This document shows positions 34,092 through 43,186 of a stretch of 64,000 nucleotides of DNA, in pieces. The position numbers were made by a program, and so were the translations under genes. The notes beneath the pieces are model-generated. The model did no database searches. It was not told the DNA's origin and worked only from the letters and a program-made list of their open reading frames with translations. Positions within the stretch are counted from its first letter, which is position 1. Each line of letters opens with the position of its first letter. The stretch lies in the NCBI GenBank assembly GCA_900465675.1, contig UBJR01000005.1, forward strand, positions 310,001 to 374,000, given 5' to 3'. This DNA is from Hyphomicrobiales bacterium. Its GTDB lineage: Bacteria > Pseudomonadota > Alphaproteobacteria > Rhizobiales > Rhizobiaceae.

Positions 34092-34916
34092 TCATCCCTT
34101 GATGCCGGACGAAAGCATCAGCGCCTGCGTCACGCGTTTCTGGAACAGAAGGTAGGCAAGTGCGACGGGCATCGCGGCGAGAATGGCGACCGCCATGTCG
34201 CGCGCATATTTGACGCCGAAGGCATCGCGGGTCTGGGTAATGCCGACGGTGATCGTCATCATGTCGTCAGAGTTGGTGACCAAGAACGGCCAGAGGAAGG
34301 CGTTCCAGGCCATGATGTAGGTGATGATCGCCAGCGCCGTGGTGATCCCCCAGTTCAGGGGCAGATAGAGCTTGAAGAGGATCTGGAATTCGCCGCAGCC
34401 ATCGAGCTTGGCAGCCTCGCGCAGCTCCTTCGGCACGGAATCGAAGAACTGCTTGTAGACGATGACGACGACGGGAACGATCAGCTGCGGCAGGATGATG
34501 CCGCCCCAGGTGTTGATCAGGTTCAGCTTGTGCATCAGCACGAATTGCGAAATCACCAGCGCCTGCGACGGCACCATGAAGCTCGCGAGGATGATGCCGT
34601 AAAGCAGCTTGCGGCCGGGGAAAACGATCTGCGACAGCGCATACGCGCACATGACGCTGATCAGGATGACGACGATGGTCACCGTTACCGAGGTGACGAT
34701 CGAATTCAGATACCAGGTCGGCAGCTTGGTTTCGAACAGCGCGTAATAATAGCCCGAAAAGTTGAGCACATCGGGGATGAAGGTCGTCTTCGCCACGACC
34801 TCCTGCTCCGGCTTGATCGAGGTGACGACCGCCCAATAGATCGGGAAGGCCCACATGCAGGCGATCAGGAGCGTGAGGACAAGGAGCAGCACGTTGCCGA
34901 TTGTTTTTCCGGGCAT
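34092..34916 (-). CDS. sugar ABC transporter permease (MalG/AraQ type)
   Basis: 274-residue inner-membrane permease with six predicted helices. It has the N-terminal helix VLLLVLTLLIACMWAFPIYW and the EAA-loop motif LREAAKLDGCGEFQILFKLYLPLN. It is the last transport gene of the operon; its ATG lies 1 nt from the stop of the preceding permease, so the two are coupled. With the GH51 enzyme at the head of the operon, arabinose oligomers are the probable cargo. Confidence 0.9.
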   Translation of the reverse strand: MPGKTIGNVLLLVLTLLIACMWAFPIYWAVVTSIKPEQEVVAKTTFIPDVLNFSGYYYALFETKLPTWYLNSIVTSVTVTIVVILISVMCAYALSQIVFPGRKLLYGIILASFMVPSQALVISQFVLMHKLNLINTWGGIILPQLIVPVVVIVYKQFFDSVPKELREAAKLDGCGEFQILFKLYLPLNWGITTALAIITYIMAWNAFLWPFLVTNSDDMMTITVGITQTRDAFGVKYARDMAVAILAAMPVALAYLLFQKRVTQALMLSSGIKG

Positions 34917-34917
34917 C

Positions 34918-35802
34918 CTAGCGCTCCCTCACACGTAGCAGCTGGTACTGCAGCACCGAGACGACGACGATGATCGCGAAGAGAATGACGGCGACGGCAG
35001 AACCCGTGCCGCCGTGGTTAGAACGGAAGGCCTCGCGGTAGACGAGCTGCAACAGCACATAGGTGGAATTGAAAGGGCCGCCCTCGGTCAGCAGGTAGAC
35101 CTGGTCGAAGATCTTCAGCTGCAGGATGAGCTGCAGGGTCAGCACCAGCGCCGTGACCGGCCAGATCAGCGGCCAGGTGATGCGCTTGAAGCACTGCCAG
35201 CGCGTCGCGCCATCCAGCATCGCCGCCTCGTAATAATCGTGCGGAATGTTGCGCAACCCGGCGATGAACAGCAGCAGGTTGAAGCCGTTGGTCCACCAGA
35301 CCGTCACCAACGCCACCATCGGCATCGCCCAGATGGGATCGCGGAAGACGCTGACGCGCTTGCCGGTCACGGCTTCGATGACGAACTGCGCGATACCGAA
35401 CTGCTGGTCGAGAACCCATTTCCAGATCTGGGTGACGACGGAAACGGGCAGGATATAGGGAATGAAGAAGAGTATCAGGATCAGGCTCTGCACCCAGCCC
35501 TTGAGACGCACGACCATCAGCGCCAGACCAAGCCCGATCAGCGTGTTCGGAATGACGGTCAGCACAACGAAATAGCCGGTGTTCCAGACCGAGGTGAAGA
35601 ACAGCTTCTGATGGAACAGCTTGACGTAATTGTCGAAGCCCACCCACTGGCCCTCGCCGATCAACGGAGCGTCCGTGAAGCTGAGCGCAAACATCTTATA
35701 GACAGGATAGGCAAAGACCGTCGCATAGGCGATCAGGAACGGCGCGATCATTGCCACCGCCGTCAGCGTCTTGCGCCGCTTCTCATTGTTGATCACAGGC
35801 AT
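34918..35802 (-). CDS. sugar ABC transporter permease (MalF/AraP type)
   Basis: 294-residue inner-membrane permease with first helix TAVAMIAPFLIAYATVFAYPVY and the EAA motif DYYEAAMLDGATRWQCFKRITWPL. The ATG at 35802 directly abuts the AAGGAG RBS; a GTG two codons later (35796) has ideal spacing of 6 nt and may be the real start. A perfect 12-bp hairpin (35819-35846) separates it from the binding-protein gene. Confidence 0.9.
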   Translation of the reverse strand: MPVINNEKRRKTLTAVAMIAPFLIAYATVFAYPVYKMFALSFTDAPLIGEGQWVGFDNYVKLFHQKLFFTSVWNTGYFVVLTVIPNTLIGLGLALMVVRLKGWVQSLILILFFIPYILPVSVVTQIWKWVLDQQFGIAQFVIEAVTGKRVSVFRDPIWAMPMVALVTVWWTNGFNLLLFIAGLRNIPHDYYEAAMLDGATRWQCFKRITWPLIWPVTALVLTLQLILQLKIFDQVYLLTEGGPFNSTYVLLQLVYREAFRSNHGGTGSAVAVILFAIIVVVSVLQYQLLRVRER

Positions 35803-35818
35803 CTCCTTCGAAGCGAAG

Positions 35819-35846
35819 GCTGGCCGGAGAAAAATCTCCGGCCAGC
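35819..35846 (-). repeat. perfect 12-bp hairpin between binding-protein and permease genes
   Basis: Arms 35819-35830 and 35835-35846 (GCTGGCCGGAGA and complement) with an AAAA/TTTT loop, directly before the permease RBS. Probably an mRNA-stability element that favours binding-protein expression. Confidence 0.65.
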
Positions 35847-35852
35847 AACGGC

Positions 35853-37121
35853 TTATTCCTGGCTCTTCAGCTCTTCGCGCATCTGATCGATGGCATCGGC
35901 CGGATCGAGCTGGCCGTTGAGCGCGGGAACCACGAAGTTCTGCGTTGCCTCGTAGATCGGACCGGCGACACCGGCGAGCTTCGAGACCGGGTCGAACACG
36001 GCGGTATCGGCAAGCTTCGCATAGGTGGCGTTCGGTTGCATTTCCTTGAATTCCTTGCTGTCGGTCACCGGCTTGAAGGCGGGGATATGACCGGCGCTGG
36101 CCCAGGAGATGCTGTGCTCGTTCATCCAGGCGATGATCTGCAGCACGGCCTTGAGTTTCTCAGGCGTGATCGGCTTGCTGTCGCTGTTCGGTACCGCGAA
36201 GGAGTGCGAGTCCGCCCAGGTCGCCTGCGTGCCCATCAGGTTCGGGATCTCGATCGCACCCCATTCGAAGCCGAGTTCGCCCTTCTTGGCGAGGTCGGTC
36301 ATGGTCGGCACTTCCCAGACGCCGTTGACATGCATCGCAGCCTTGCCGGAGGTGAACAGCGCGATCGAGGCTTCGTAGGAGATCAGCTTCGGCGAATAGC
36401 CGGTCGAAACCCAGTTCGCCATGGTCTGCAGTGCCTTGACGCCGGCGTCACCGGGCAGAATCTCGTTGCCATCCATGAACTTGGCGCCCTGCTGGGCAAT
36501 CAGCGTATAGAAGACGCGCCACATCGAGCCGCCTTCGTCCGTATGCAGCGACAGCGGATATTCGACCTTGCCGGTTGCCTTGATCTTCTCGAGCGCGGCA
36601 TTGAAATTGTCGAGGCCATCGAGCCCCTTCGGCAACCCATCGTCGCCCAGCAGCCCGGCTTCCTTCAGGATGTTCTTGTTGTAGTAGAGAACGATCGAGT
36701 GGACGTCGAAGGGGATGCCGTAGACCTTGTTGTCGAAAGTGCCCTGCTTCCAGGCCGCATCGACGTAATTTTCCTTCTTGATGCCGGCAGAGGCCAGTTC
36801 CTCGTCGGTGAACGGCCGCAGGATGCCGGTCGGCACCGCCAGCGGATAGCGCGACATGTGATAGGTCATGATATCGGGCTGCTGGCCGACGGCGGCCGCC
36901 GTCTGCACCTTCGTATAGAAGGGCACGCCCCATTCCAGCGTCGTCGCGTTGATCTTGATATCGGGGTGGGTGTCGTTGAATTCCTTGATCAGCGCCTTCA
37001 TGCGAACGCCGTCGCCGCCGCTCAGGAAGTCCCACCAGGTCACGTCTGTTTGCGCGAATGCGGCTGCCGAGGGCAGCAAGGCTATGGCCGCCGAAACGGC
37101 AAGTTTCACCAGTTTTCTCAC
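35853..37121 (-). CDS. periplasmic sugar-binding protein of the arabino-oligosaccharide importer (AraN/UgpB type)
   Basis: 422-residue family 1 solute-binding protein with a signal peptide (LVKLAVSAAIALLPSAAAFAQ). The start codon is GTG at 37121 with GAGGAGG about 7 nt upstream. Family 1 motifs seen: VTWWDFLSGGDG, AMHVNGVWEVPTM and SKPITPEKLKAVLQIIAWMNEH. It lies between the ATPase gene and the permeases in one minus-strand operon. A role in arabinan-derived sugar uptake is inferred from the GH51 partner. Confidence 0.88.
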   Translation of the reverse strand: MRKLVKLAVSAAIALLPSAAAFAQTDVTWWDFLSGGDGVRMKALIKEFNDTHPDIKINATTLEWGVPFYTKVQTAAAVGQQPDIMTYHMSRYPLAVPTGILRPFTDEELASAGIKKENYVDAAWKQGTFDNKVYGIPFDVHSIVLYYNKNILKEAGLLGDDGLPKGLDGLDNFNAALEKIKATGKVEYPLSLHTDEGGSMWRVFYTLIAQQGAKFMDGNEILPGDAGVKALQTMANWVSTGYSPKLISYEASIALFTSGKAAMHVNGVWEVPTMTDLAKKGELGFEWGAIEIPNLMGTQATWADSHSFAVPNSDSKPITPEKLKAVLQIIAWMNEHSISWASAGHIPAFKPVTDSKEFKEMQPNATYAKLADTAVFDPVSKLAGVAGPIYEATQNFVVPALNGQLDPADAIDQMREELKSQE

Positions 37122-37260
37122 GTCGGTTCCTCCTCAATAAAAGTGTTATTCATGGGCATCTCACGGCACGGGACATCCGTGGCCGCAGACCTCCTCCAAG
37201 GCCTACGTCCCCCCTCCCGCATGTCTTCGCCGAGTTCCGGATTCCGTCCGGATTTCGGTA

Positions 37261-38346
37261 TCAGCTGAGCCTTCCGCCTTCGGCATCGAAGGCCAGCATT
37301 TCAGGCACCCTCAGCGAGAGGGTGATCTTTTCCTTGGGCTGCGGCCGGCTTTCCCGGCACTCCACCGTCATTTCGGCACCCGTTGCCGTCAGCACATGCA
37401 GATAGCCGGTGCCGCCCAGTTCCTCGGTAAACTCGGCCGTTACAGGTAGCGGCAATCCGCCTTCCGTCGCGCCGAGCCCGATATGCTCTGGCCGCACGCC
37501 GACATGGACGACGGCGCCGTTCGCGACAGGCGCCCGTGTCGGCAGATCGAAGGTCTTGCCCGGTGCGTCGTCGAGTTCGATCGTCGCCGAATTTTGGCCT
37601 GAAACGATGACCTTGCCCTTCAGGAAGTTCATGCCCGGCGAGCCGATGAAGCCGGCAACGAACATATTGGCGGGATCGCGGTAGAGATCGAGCGGCGCGC
37701 CGACCTGCTGCACGACACCGGCCTTGAGCACGACAATCTTGTCGGCCAGCGTCATCGCCTCGACCTGGTCATGGGTGACATAGACCATCGTCGCGCCGAT
37801 CTGCCGGTGCAGTCGGGCGATCTCCATGCGCATCTTCACGCGCAGTTCCGCATCCAGATTGGAGAGCGGCTCGTCGAACAGGAAGACGCGCGGCTCACGC
37901 ACGATCGCCCGGCCGATGGCGACGCGCTGGCGCTGGCCGCCGGAAAGCTGGCTTGGCTTGTGATTGAGATAGTCCTCGAGCCGCAGGATATCGGCCGCAG
38001 CCTTCACCTTCTGCTGGATCTCCGCCTTCGGTCGCTTGGCGATCGACAGGCTGAACCCCATGTTTTCGAAGACGGAGAGATGTGGATAAAGCGCATAGGA
38101 CTGGAAGACCATGGCGACGCCGCGCTTCGACGCTTCGGTATGCGTGACGTCCTCGTCTTCGATGCTGATCTTGCCGCCGCTGGTTTCCTCCAGACCGGCG
38201 ATCATCCTGAGCAGCGTCGACTTTCCGCAGCCCGACGGGCCGACGAAGACCGCGAACTCGCCCTGTTCGATCTCGATATCAACGCCATGGATGACCTTGA
38301 ACGAGCCGAACGACTTGCTGACGTCAGTCAGTTTGATTCCAGACAT
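37261..38346 (-). CDS. sugar ABC transporter ATPase (UgpC/MsmX type)
   Basis: 361-residue ATPase that energises a CUT1-type sugar importer. Walker A GPSGCGKST (about 39-47), signature LSGGQRQR (about 135-142), Walker B VFLFDEP, and a C-terminal TOBE-type domain with GVRPEHIGLG. The start at 38346 has GGGAGG 5 nt upstream; a longer start (38403) lacks one. It is second in the operon after the arabinofuranosidase. Confidence 0.92.
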   Translation of the reverse strand: MSGIKLTDVSKSFGSFKVIHGVDIEIEQGEFAVFVGPSGCGKSTLLRMIAGLEETSGGKISIEDEDVTHTEASKRGVAMVFQSYALYPHLSVFENMGFSLSIAKRPKAEIQQKVKAAADILRLEDYLNHKPSQLSGGQRQRVAIGRAIVREPRVFLFDEPLSNLDAELRVKMRMEIARLHRQIGATMVYVTHDQVEAMTLADKIVVLKAGVVQQVGAPLDLYRDPANMFVAGFIGSPGMNFLKGKVIVSGQNSATIELDDAPGKTFDLPTRAPVANGAVVHVGVRPEHIGLGATEGGLPLPVTAEFTEELGGTGYLHVLTATGAEMTVECRESRPQPKEKITLSLRVPEMLAFDAEGGRLS

Positions 38347-38408
38347 GCATCCTCCCGATTGGCATTCCCATCTGGGCGGCCTCCTCCGCCGCCCGGATGA
38401 CAATCAGC

Positions 38409-39929
38409 TCACGCCGCGGCGACGGAGAGCAGGATGAAGTGATAGGACTTGGCCGGCAGCGAACCGCTGAGCTTGCCTTCATCCGTGACCTGCAGCCCGG
38501 AACCGGCCTTGGGAACGATGCGGTTCTGATCTTCGACCGAGTTGCGCGCCTTCAGGTCGTCGCCGACCATGGTGTGATGCTGGAGGATTTTCGCGCCCTT
38601 GAAACCCTGCAGATCGACATCGAGATCCATCGCCTCGTCGAGGCTGCGGTTGATGGCGAAGACGGCGATCGTCTTGCCGTCTTCCTGCAGCACGGCCGAG
38701 AGGTCGAGATAGGGAACATCCTGCGCCACTTCGCAATCGTAAGTCGGGCCTGACGCAGAAACGTTCAGCGCCGTGCCGCGGCCGTATTTCGAGGCGAACT
38801 GCAGCGGGTAGTAGATCGACTGGCGCCAGGCCGGGCCGCCTGCCTTGGTCAGGATCGGGGCGATGACATTCACCAGCTGCGCCATGCAGGCGATCTTGAC
38901 GCGGTCGGAGCGGCGGATGAAGACGTTGATCAGCGAGGCGACGAAGATCGCGTCCTCGAGATTGTAGAGCTCTTCGAGCAGCGGCGGTGCTTCCGGCCAG
39001 TCCCAGTTCTTGTAGCGCTGGTCATCTTCCTTGCGGTCGTGATACCAGACGTTCCACTCGTCGAAGCAGATTTTCACATCGCGCTTCGAGCGCTTCTTCG
39101 CCTTGATGTAATCGATGACGCCGCCGATCGTGACAATGTAGCGGTCGAGCTCTATCGCCTTGGCGTAATAGTTCAGCGTGTCGTTCTCTTCGTTGCCGAA
39201 ATATTTGTGCAGCGAGATATAATCAACGCTGTCGTAGCTGGCTTCGAGAACCGTCGCCTCCCATTCGGGATAGGACTTCATCTTGTCGTTGGACGAGCCG
39301 CAGACCACCGTTTCGAGCGTCTTGTCGAAATATTTGAAGGCCTTGGAAACTTCGTTGGCGAGATGGCCATATTCAGCCGCCGTCTTGTGGCCGACCTGCC
39401 AGGGGCCATCGATCTCGTTGCCGAGGCACCAGATGCGGACGTTGTGCGGATCCTTGTAGCCGTGCTTGGCGCGCAGGTCGCTCCAATAGGTGCCGCCCGG
39501 ATGATTGCAATATTCGAGGAAGTTGCGGGCGTCGTTCAGGCCGCGCGAGCCGAGGTTCATCGCCAGCATCATCTCGGTCTTGGCGAGCTTCGACCAGTCG
39601 GCGAATTCATTGACGCCCATCTGGTTGGTTTCGCGGGTGCGCCAGGCGAGATCGAGGCGCGTCGGGCGCTGGTCGCGCGGGCCGATGCCGTCTTCCCAAT
39701 GATAGGCCGAGACGAAGTTGCCACCCGGATATCGCACGATCGGCATATCGAGCTCACGCACCATATCAAGAACATCGGTACGGAAGCCATCTTTATCCGC
39801 TTTTTCATGACCCGGCTCATAAATGCCGGTGTAAACCGCCCGGCCCATATGCTCCAGGAATGAGCCATAGACGCGCTTGTCGACGGTCGAGATCGTGAAT
39901 TCCCTGTTTAGGGTGGCTTTAGCCCGCAT
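38409..39929 (-). CDS. abfA: alpha-N-arabinofuranosidase, GH51
   Basis: Releases terminal arabinofuranose from arabinan or arabinoxylan oligomers. The 506-residue protein has the GH51 acid/base Glu in WCLGNEIDGPW and the nucleophile Glu in CFDEWNVWY, with VRYPGGNFVSAYHWEDGIGP upstream in the barrel. No signal peptide, so it acts in the cytoplasm on imported oligosaccharides, which fits the importer genes behind it. It is the first gene of the operon and is preceded by an AT-rich region with a 14-bp inverted repeat. Confidence 0.95.
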   Translation of the reverse strand: MRAKATLNREFTISTVDKRVYGSFLEHMGRAVYTGIYEPGHEKADKDGFRTDVLDMVRELDMPIVRYPGGNFVSAYHWEDGIGPRDQRPTRLDLAWRTRETNQMGVNEFADWSKLAKTEMMLAMNLGSRGLNDARNFLEYCNHPGGTYWSDLRAKHGYKDPHNVRIWCLGNEIDGPWQVGHKTAAEYGHLANEVSKAFKYFDKTLETVVCGSSNDKMKSYPEWEATVLEASYDSVDYISLHKYFGNEENDTLNYYAKAIELDRYIVTIGGVIDYIKAKKRSKRDVKICFDEWNVWYHDRKEDDQRYKNWDWPEAPPLLEELYNLEDAIFVASLINVFIRRSDRVKIACMAQLVNVIAPILTKAGGPAWRQSIYYPLQFASKYGRGTALNVSASGPTYDCEVAQDVPYLDLSAVLQEDGKTIAVFAINRSLDEAMDLDVDLQGFKGAKILQHHTMVGDDLKARNSVEDQNRIVPKAGSGLQVTDEGKLSGSLPAKSYHFILLSVAAA

Positions 39930-39951
39930 CGGTGTTCCTCAAAGTTTATTG

Positions 39952-40026
39952 AATCTGATTTTTTGCCACGCTATTCTGAGAGATTTTTTAAATCAAGCAT
40001 TTTGTTTTATATCAAAAAATCAGATT
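39952..40026 (-). promoter_or_regulatory. 14-bp perfect inverted repeat in the abfA promoter region
   Basis: AATCTGATTTTTTG (39952-39965) and its exact reverse complement (40013-40026) are separated by 47 bp of AT-rich DNA. Centre spacing is 61 bp, near six helical turns, which would suit a dimer or looped operator. It lies 22-97 nt upstream of the arabinofuranosidase start, in the 240-nt gap before the divergent peptidase gene. Confidence 0.55.
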
Positions 40027-40169
40027 TGAAGAGCGGCGAACGCGACCTCTGTTGCGACAAAACGCCTGCATCGCTCAACTGCGGCAGAAGAGATTGCTGG
40101 AAGCCGCAACCTATGAAAGACTCCTGATAGAAACACCCTGTCGCCTCTCATTTGCAGGATTCGAACCAT

Positions 40170-43001
40170 ATGCGTTATCTCACCTGCCTGCGGTTCATCG
40201 CAGCAGTCGCCGTCGGCTGCATCGCCGCATCAGGGAATACCCTCCACGCACAGGAGCCGCAGAGTTGGCCGCAGATCCGCAGCGACATTCCGGCAGATCC
40301 CGATATACGCTTCGGCATCCTCCCCAATGGCATGCGCTTTGCCATCATGCACAACGCCACTCCGCCGGGGCAGGCGGCGATCCGCTTCCGGATCGGCGCC
40401 GGTTCGCTTGACGAGAACGACGAGCAGCAGGGGCTGGCGCATTTTCTTGAGCACATGGCATTCAAGGGTTCGGCCCATGTCCCCGAAGGTGAGATGATCC
40501 GCATCCTGCAGCGCAAGGGTCTGGCTTTCGGCCCGGATACCAACGCCAATACCGCCTATGACGAAACCGTCTATTCGCTCGATCTTCCCGAGGTCGATGC
40601 CGACACGCTCTCGACCGGTCTGATGCTGATGCGCGAAACGGCGAGCGAGCTGACGCTCGACGCCGGCGCCTTCGATCGCGAGCGCGGCGTCATCCTTTCG
40701 GAAGAGCGGTTGCGCGACACGCCACAATACCGGGCGTCGATCGGCGTCACCAACCTGCTGCTCGAGGGCCAGCGCGCCACCCTCCGCTCACCAATCGGCA
40801 AGATCGACATCATCAAGAATGCGCCTGTCGACCGTGTCCGCGACTTCTACAATGCCAATTATCGTCCTGACCGTGCGACATTGATGGTGGTTGGTGACGT
40901 CGATCCGGCTGCACTGGAGGCCGACATCCGCAAGCGCTTCAGTGACTGGCAGCGCGGCGCTGCGGTTGCCGAACCGGATCTCGGTGCGTTGAAGGCAAAG
41001 ACCGAAAGCGCCGATGTGATCACGGTGCCGGGCAGCGCGACCAATGTTCAGATCATCTGGACACGCCCCTTCGATACGTCTCTTGACACCTATGCCAAGC
41101 GGCGCCAGCAACTGGTCGAGGACCTCGGTCTTCTGGTGCTGCGGCGGCGCCTTTCGACCATTGCCAGCAAGCCGAACGCGCCCTTCACCAGCGCCGACGC
41201 CGGCTCGCAGGATCTGCTCGAATCCGCCCATGCAGTGATGATCGCCGCAAACGGCGATCCGGAAAAATGGCAGGCGGCGTTGAGCAGTATCGACCAGGAA
41301 CAGCGCCGGCTGCTGCAGTTCGGCGTCTCCCAGCCGGAGCTAGACCGCGAGATCACCGAATATCGCGCCCTGCTTCAATCAGCGGCATCGGGCGCAGCGA
41401 CCCGGACGAGCACCGGGATCGCCTCGACCCTCGCCTACACCGTCGATACCGATCAGGTCTATACCTCGCCATCCGAAGACCTGGCTCTCTTCGAACGCAT
41501 GACGAAGGACATCCAGGCCGGGAAGATCAACAAGGCCCTGCCGGTCACCTTCTCAGGCAATGGCCCGCAGGTGATGCTGCTGACGCCTGCCGCTCCGAAG
41601 GGCGGCACAGATGAGCTGCGCAAGACCTATGACGCATCGCGCGACATCGCCGTGACGGCTCCGGTGGCGGCGGCCGATATCGCCTGGCCCTATACGGATT
41701 TCGGCGCGCCGGGCACAGTCGTCGAACGCCGCGTCGTTGACGATCTCGGCCTGACGATGGTGAAATTCGCCAACGGCGTGCGGCTCACCGTCAAACCGAC
41801 GAAGCTGCGGGCCGACGAGGTTCTGGTGCGCGAAGATATCGGCCACGGCCGTATCGGCCTACCCAAGGATCAGGCCTCGGTGCTCTGGGCCTCGCCCGCC
41901 GTCATCCTCTCCGGCGTCAGGGCCATGGATTATCCCGATATTCAAAGAGTGCTGGCGGCGAATGTCGTCGGCATCGATTTCTCCGTCGGCGACAGCTCGT
42001 TCCGCTTCAACGGGCAGACGCGGAGCAGCGATCTGCAGACGCAGTTGCAGCTGATGGCCGCCTATACCTCAGATCCGGCATACCGGCCGGAGGTTTTCGA
42101 CCGGGTGAAGCAGGCCTACCTGAACAATCTCAATCAGTATGCCGCGACCCCTGGCGGCGTCATCAGCCGCGATTTTGCAGGATTTGCGCATGGCGGCGAC
42201 CCCCGCTGGACTTTCCCCGGCAAGGCCGAACTCGGCTCCGCCCAGTCAGCCGAGTTCGAAAAGCTTTTCAGACCGGCGGTTGCCAGCGGCCCGGTCAACA
42301 TCACCATAGTCGGCGATGTCACGGCAGATGAAGCCATCGCTCTGACCGCACGGACATTCGGCGCCCTGCCGCCACGCCCGGATACGGCTCCAAGCACTGC
42401 GCCGCTCAAGGTCAGCTTCCCCGCTCCGACCGCGTCGCCTATCACCGAGACGCATAGCGGCAGGCCCGACAATGCTGCAGCCATCGTCGGAGTGCCGGTC
42501 GGCGACATGCTCTCGGGCCTGAAACGGTCGTTCACCGCCAACCTCACCGGCCAGGTCATCCAGAACCGGCTGATTGCCCAGTTCCGCATCGCCGAGGGCG
42601 CAAGCTACGGCGTGCAGGCCGATGTCGATCTATCGAAAGACATTCCGGGTTTCGGCTATGCCTATATCTATGTCGACACGACGCCAGGGAAGCTCGCGCG
42701 GTTCTATGAACTCGTCGACCAGGTCACGGCCGATCTGCGGAAGAACACTATCTCTGCCGACGAGCTCAGCCGCGCCCGCGCCCCCGTCATCGAAACAATG
42801 AAGCACCAGCAGCAAAGCAACGAATACTGGATCGAGCACCTGCAGGACGCCCAGACGGATCCCCGCGGACTGCAGCGCGTGCGCGAAAACCTCAGCGGCT
42901 ATGACAATGTCACCACCGAAGACATCCGCCAGTTCGCGATCGCCTACCTGAAGCCGGAAACATTCTGGAAATTCGAGGTGCTGCCGGCGGCGGGACAGTA
43001 A
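40170..43001 (+). CDS. M16-family zinc peptidase (insulinase/pitrilysin type), exported
   Basis: 943-residue double-domain M16 peptidase. The inverted zinc motif HFLEH is at residues 91-95 (HxxEH), and ERGVILSEERLR supplies the third Glu region. Two M16 halves follow (about 50-480 and 500-930), the second without a zinc motif, as usual. The start at 40170 gives a signal peptide (RFIAAVAVGCIAASGNTLHA), so it is periplasmic; a TTG 18 nt upstream is the alternative. It degrades short or unfolded peptides; a specific substrate cannot be told. A 15-bp terminator follows. Confidence 0.92.
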   Translation: MRYLTCLRFIAAVAVGCIAASGNTLHAQEPQSWPQIRSDIPADPDIRFGILPNGMRFAIMHNATPPGQAAIRFRIGAGSLDENDEQQGLAHFLEHMAFKGSAHVPEGEMIRILQRKGLAFGPDTNANTAYDETVYSLDLPEVDADTLSTGLMLMRETASELTLDAGAFDRERGVILSEERLRDTPQYRASIGVTNLLLEGQRATLRSPIGKIDIIKNAPVDRVRDFYNANYRPDRATLMVVGDVDPAALEADIRKRFSDWQRGAAVAEPDLGALKAKTESADVITVPGSATNVQIIWTRPFDTSLDTYAKRRQQLVEDLGLLVLRRRLSTIASKPNAPFTSADAGSQDLLESAHAVMIAANGDPEKWQAALSSIDQEQRRLLQFGVSQPELDREITEYRALLQSAASGAATRTSTGIASTLAYTVDTDQVYTSPSEDLALFERMTKDIQAGKINKALPVTFSGNGPQVMLLTPAAPKGGTDELRKTYDASRDIAVTAPVAAADIAWPYTDFGAPGTVVERRVVDDLGLTMVKFANGVRLTVKPTKLRADEVLVREDIGHGRIGLPKDQASVLWASPAVILSGVRAMDYPDIQRVLAANVVGIDFSVGDSSFRFNGQTRSSDLQTQLQLMAAYTSDPAYRPEVFDRVKQAYLNNLNQYAATPGGVISRDFAGFAHGGDPRWTFPGKAELGSAQSAEFEKLFRPAVASGPVNITIVGDVTADEAIALTARTFGALPPRPDTAPSTAPLKVSFPAPTASPITETHSGRPDNAAAIVGVPVGDMLSGLKRSFTANLTGQVIQNRLIAQFRIAEGASYGVQADVDLSKDIPGFGYAYIYVDTTPGKLARFYELVDQVTADLRKNTISADELSRARAPVIETMKHQQQSNEYWIEHLQDAQTDPRGLQRVRENLSGYDNVTTEDIRQFAIAYLKPETFWKFEVLPAAGQ

Positions 43002-43022
43002 ACGCGTCCGGTCGAACGGCTT

Positions 43023-43056
43023 GGCTGGGCGCTGTGGCAAACCACAGCGCCCAGCC
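43023..43056 (+). terminator. strong terminator after the M16 peptidase gene
   Basis: Perfect 15-bp stem (43023-43037 and 43042-43056, GGCTGGGCGCTGTGG) with a CAAA loop, 22 nt past the stop. The following TT is short. Confidence 0.75.
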
Positions 43057-43062
43057 TTGCGC

Positions 43063-43159
43063 GTTCGGAATTCCCGAACTTAAGAATTGGAATCTGCCGT
43101 CAAATCCGGACACTGCTTTTCGGCTACATCATTGTCATCAACCCCGGCGATACGCCGGG
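43063..43159 (+). promoter_or_regulatory. two palindromes in the leader of the short-chain dehydrogenase
   Basis: GTTCGG/CCGAAC (43063-43079, 5-nt centre) and CCCGGCG-ATA-CGCCGGG (43143-43159) lie in the 130 nt before the dehydrogenase start. The first is a possible operator (TetR/LysR type unknown); the second may be a leader hairpin, 27 nt before the ATG. Confidence 0.35.
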
Positions 43160-43186
43160 CAATCGATCAACCGAAAGGATTTCGTC

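Noticed and set aside
34092..39929. Glycerol-3-phosphate (Ugp) importer
   Set aside because: The ATPase and binding protein look UgpC/UgpB-like, but the operon starts with a GH51 arabinofuranosidase, so an arabino-oligosaccharide importer fits better.
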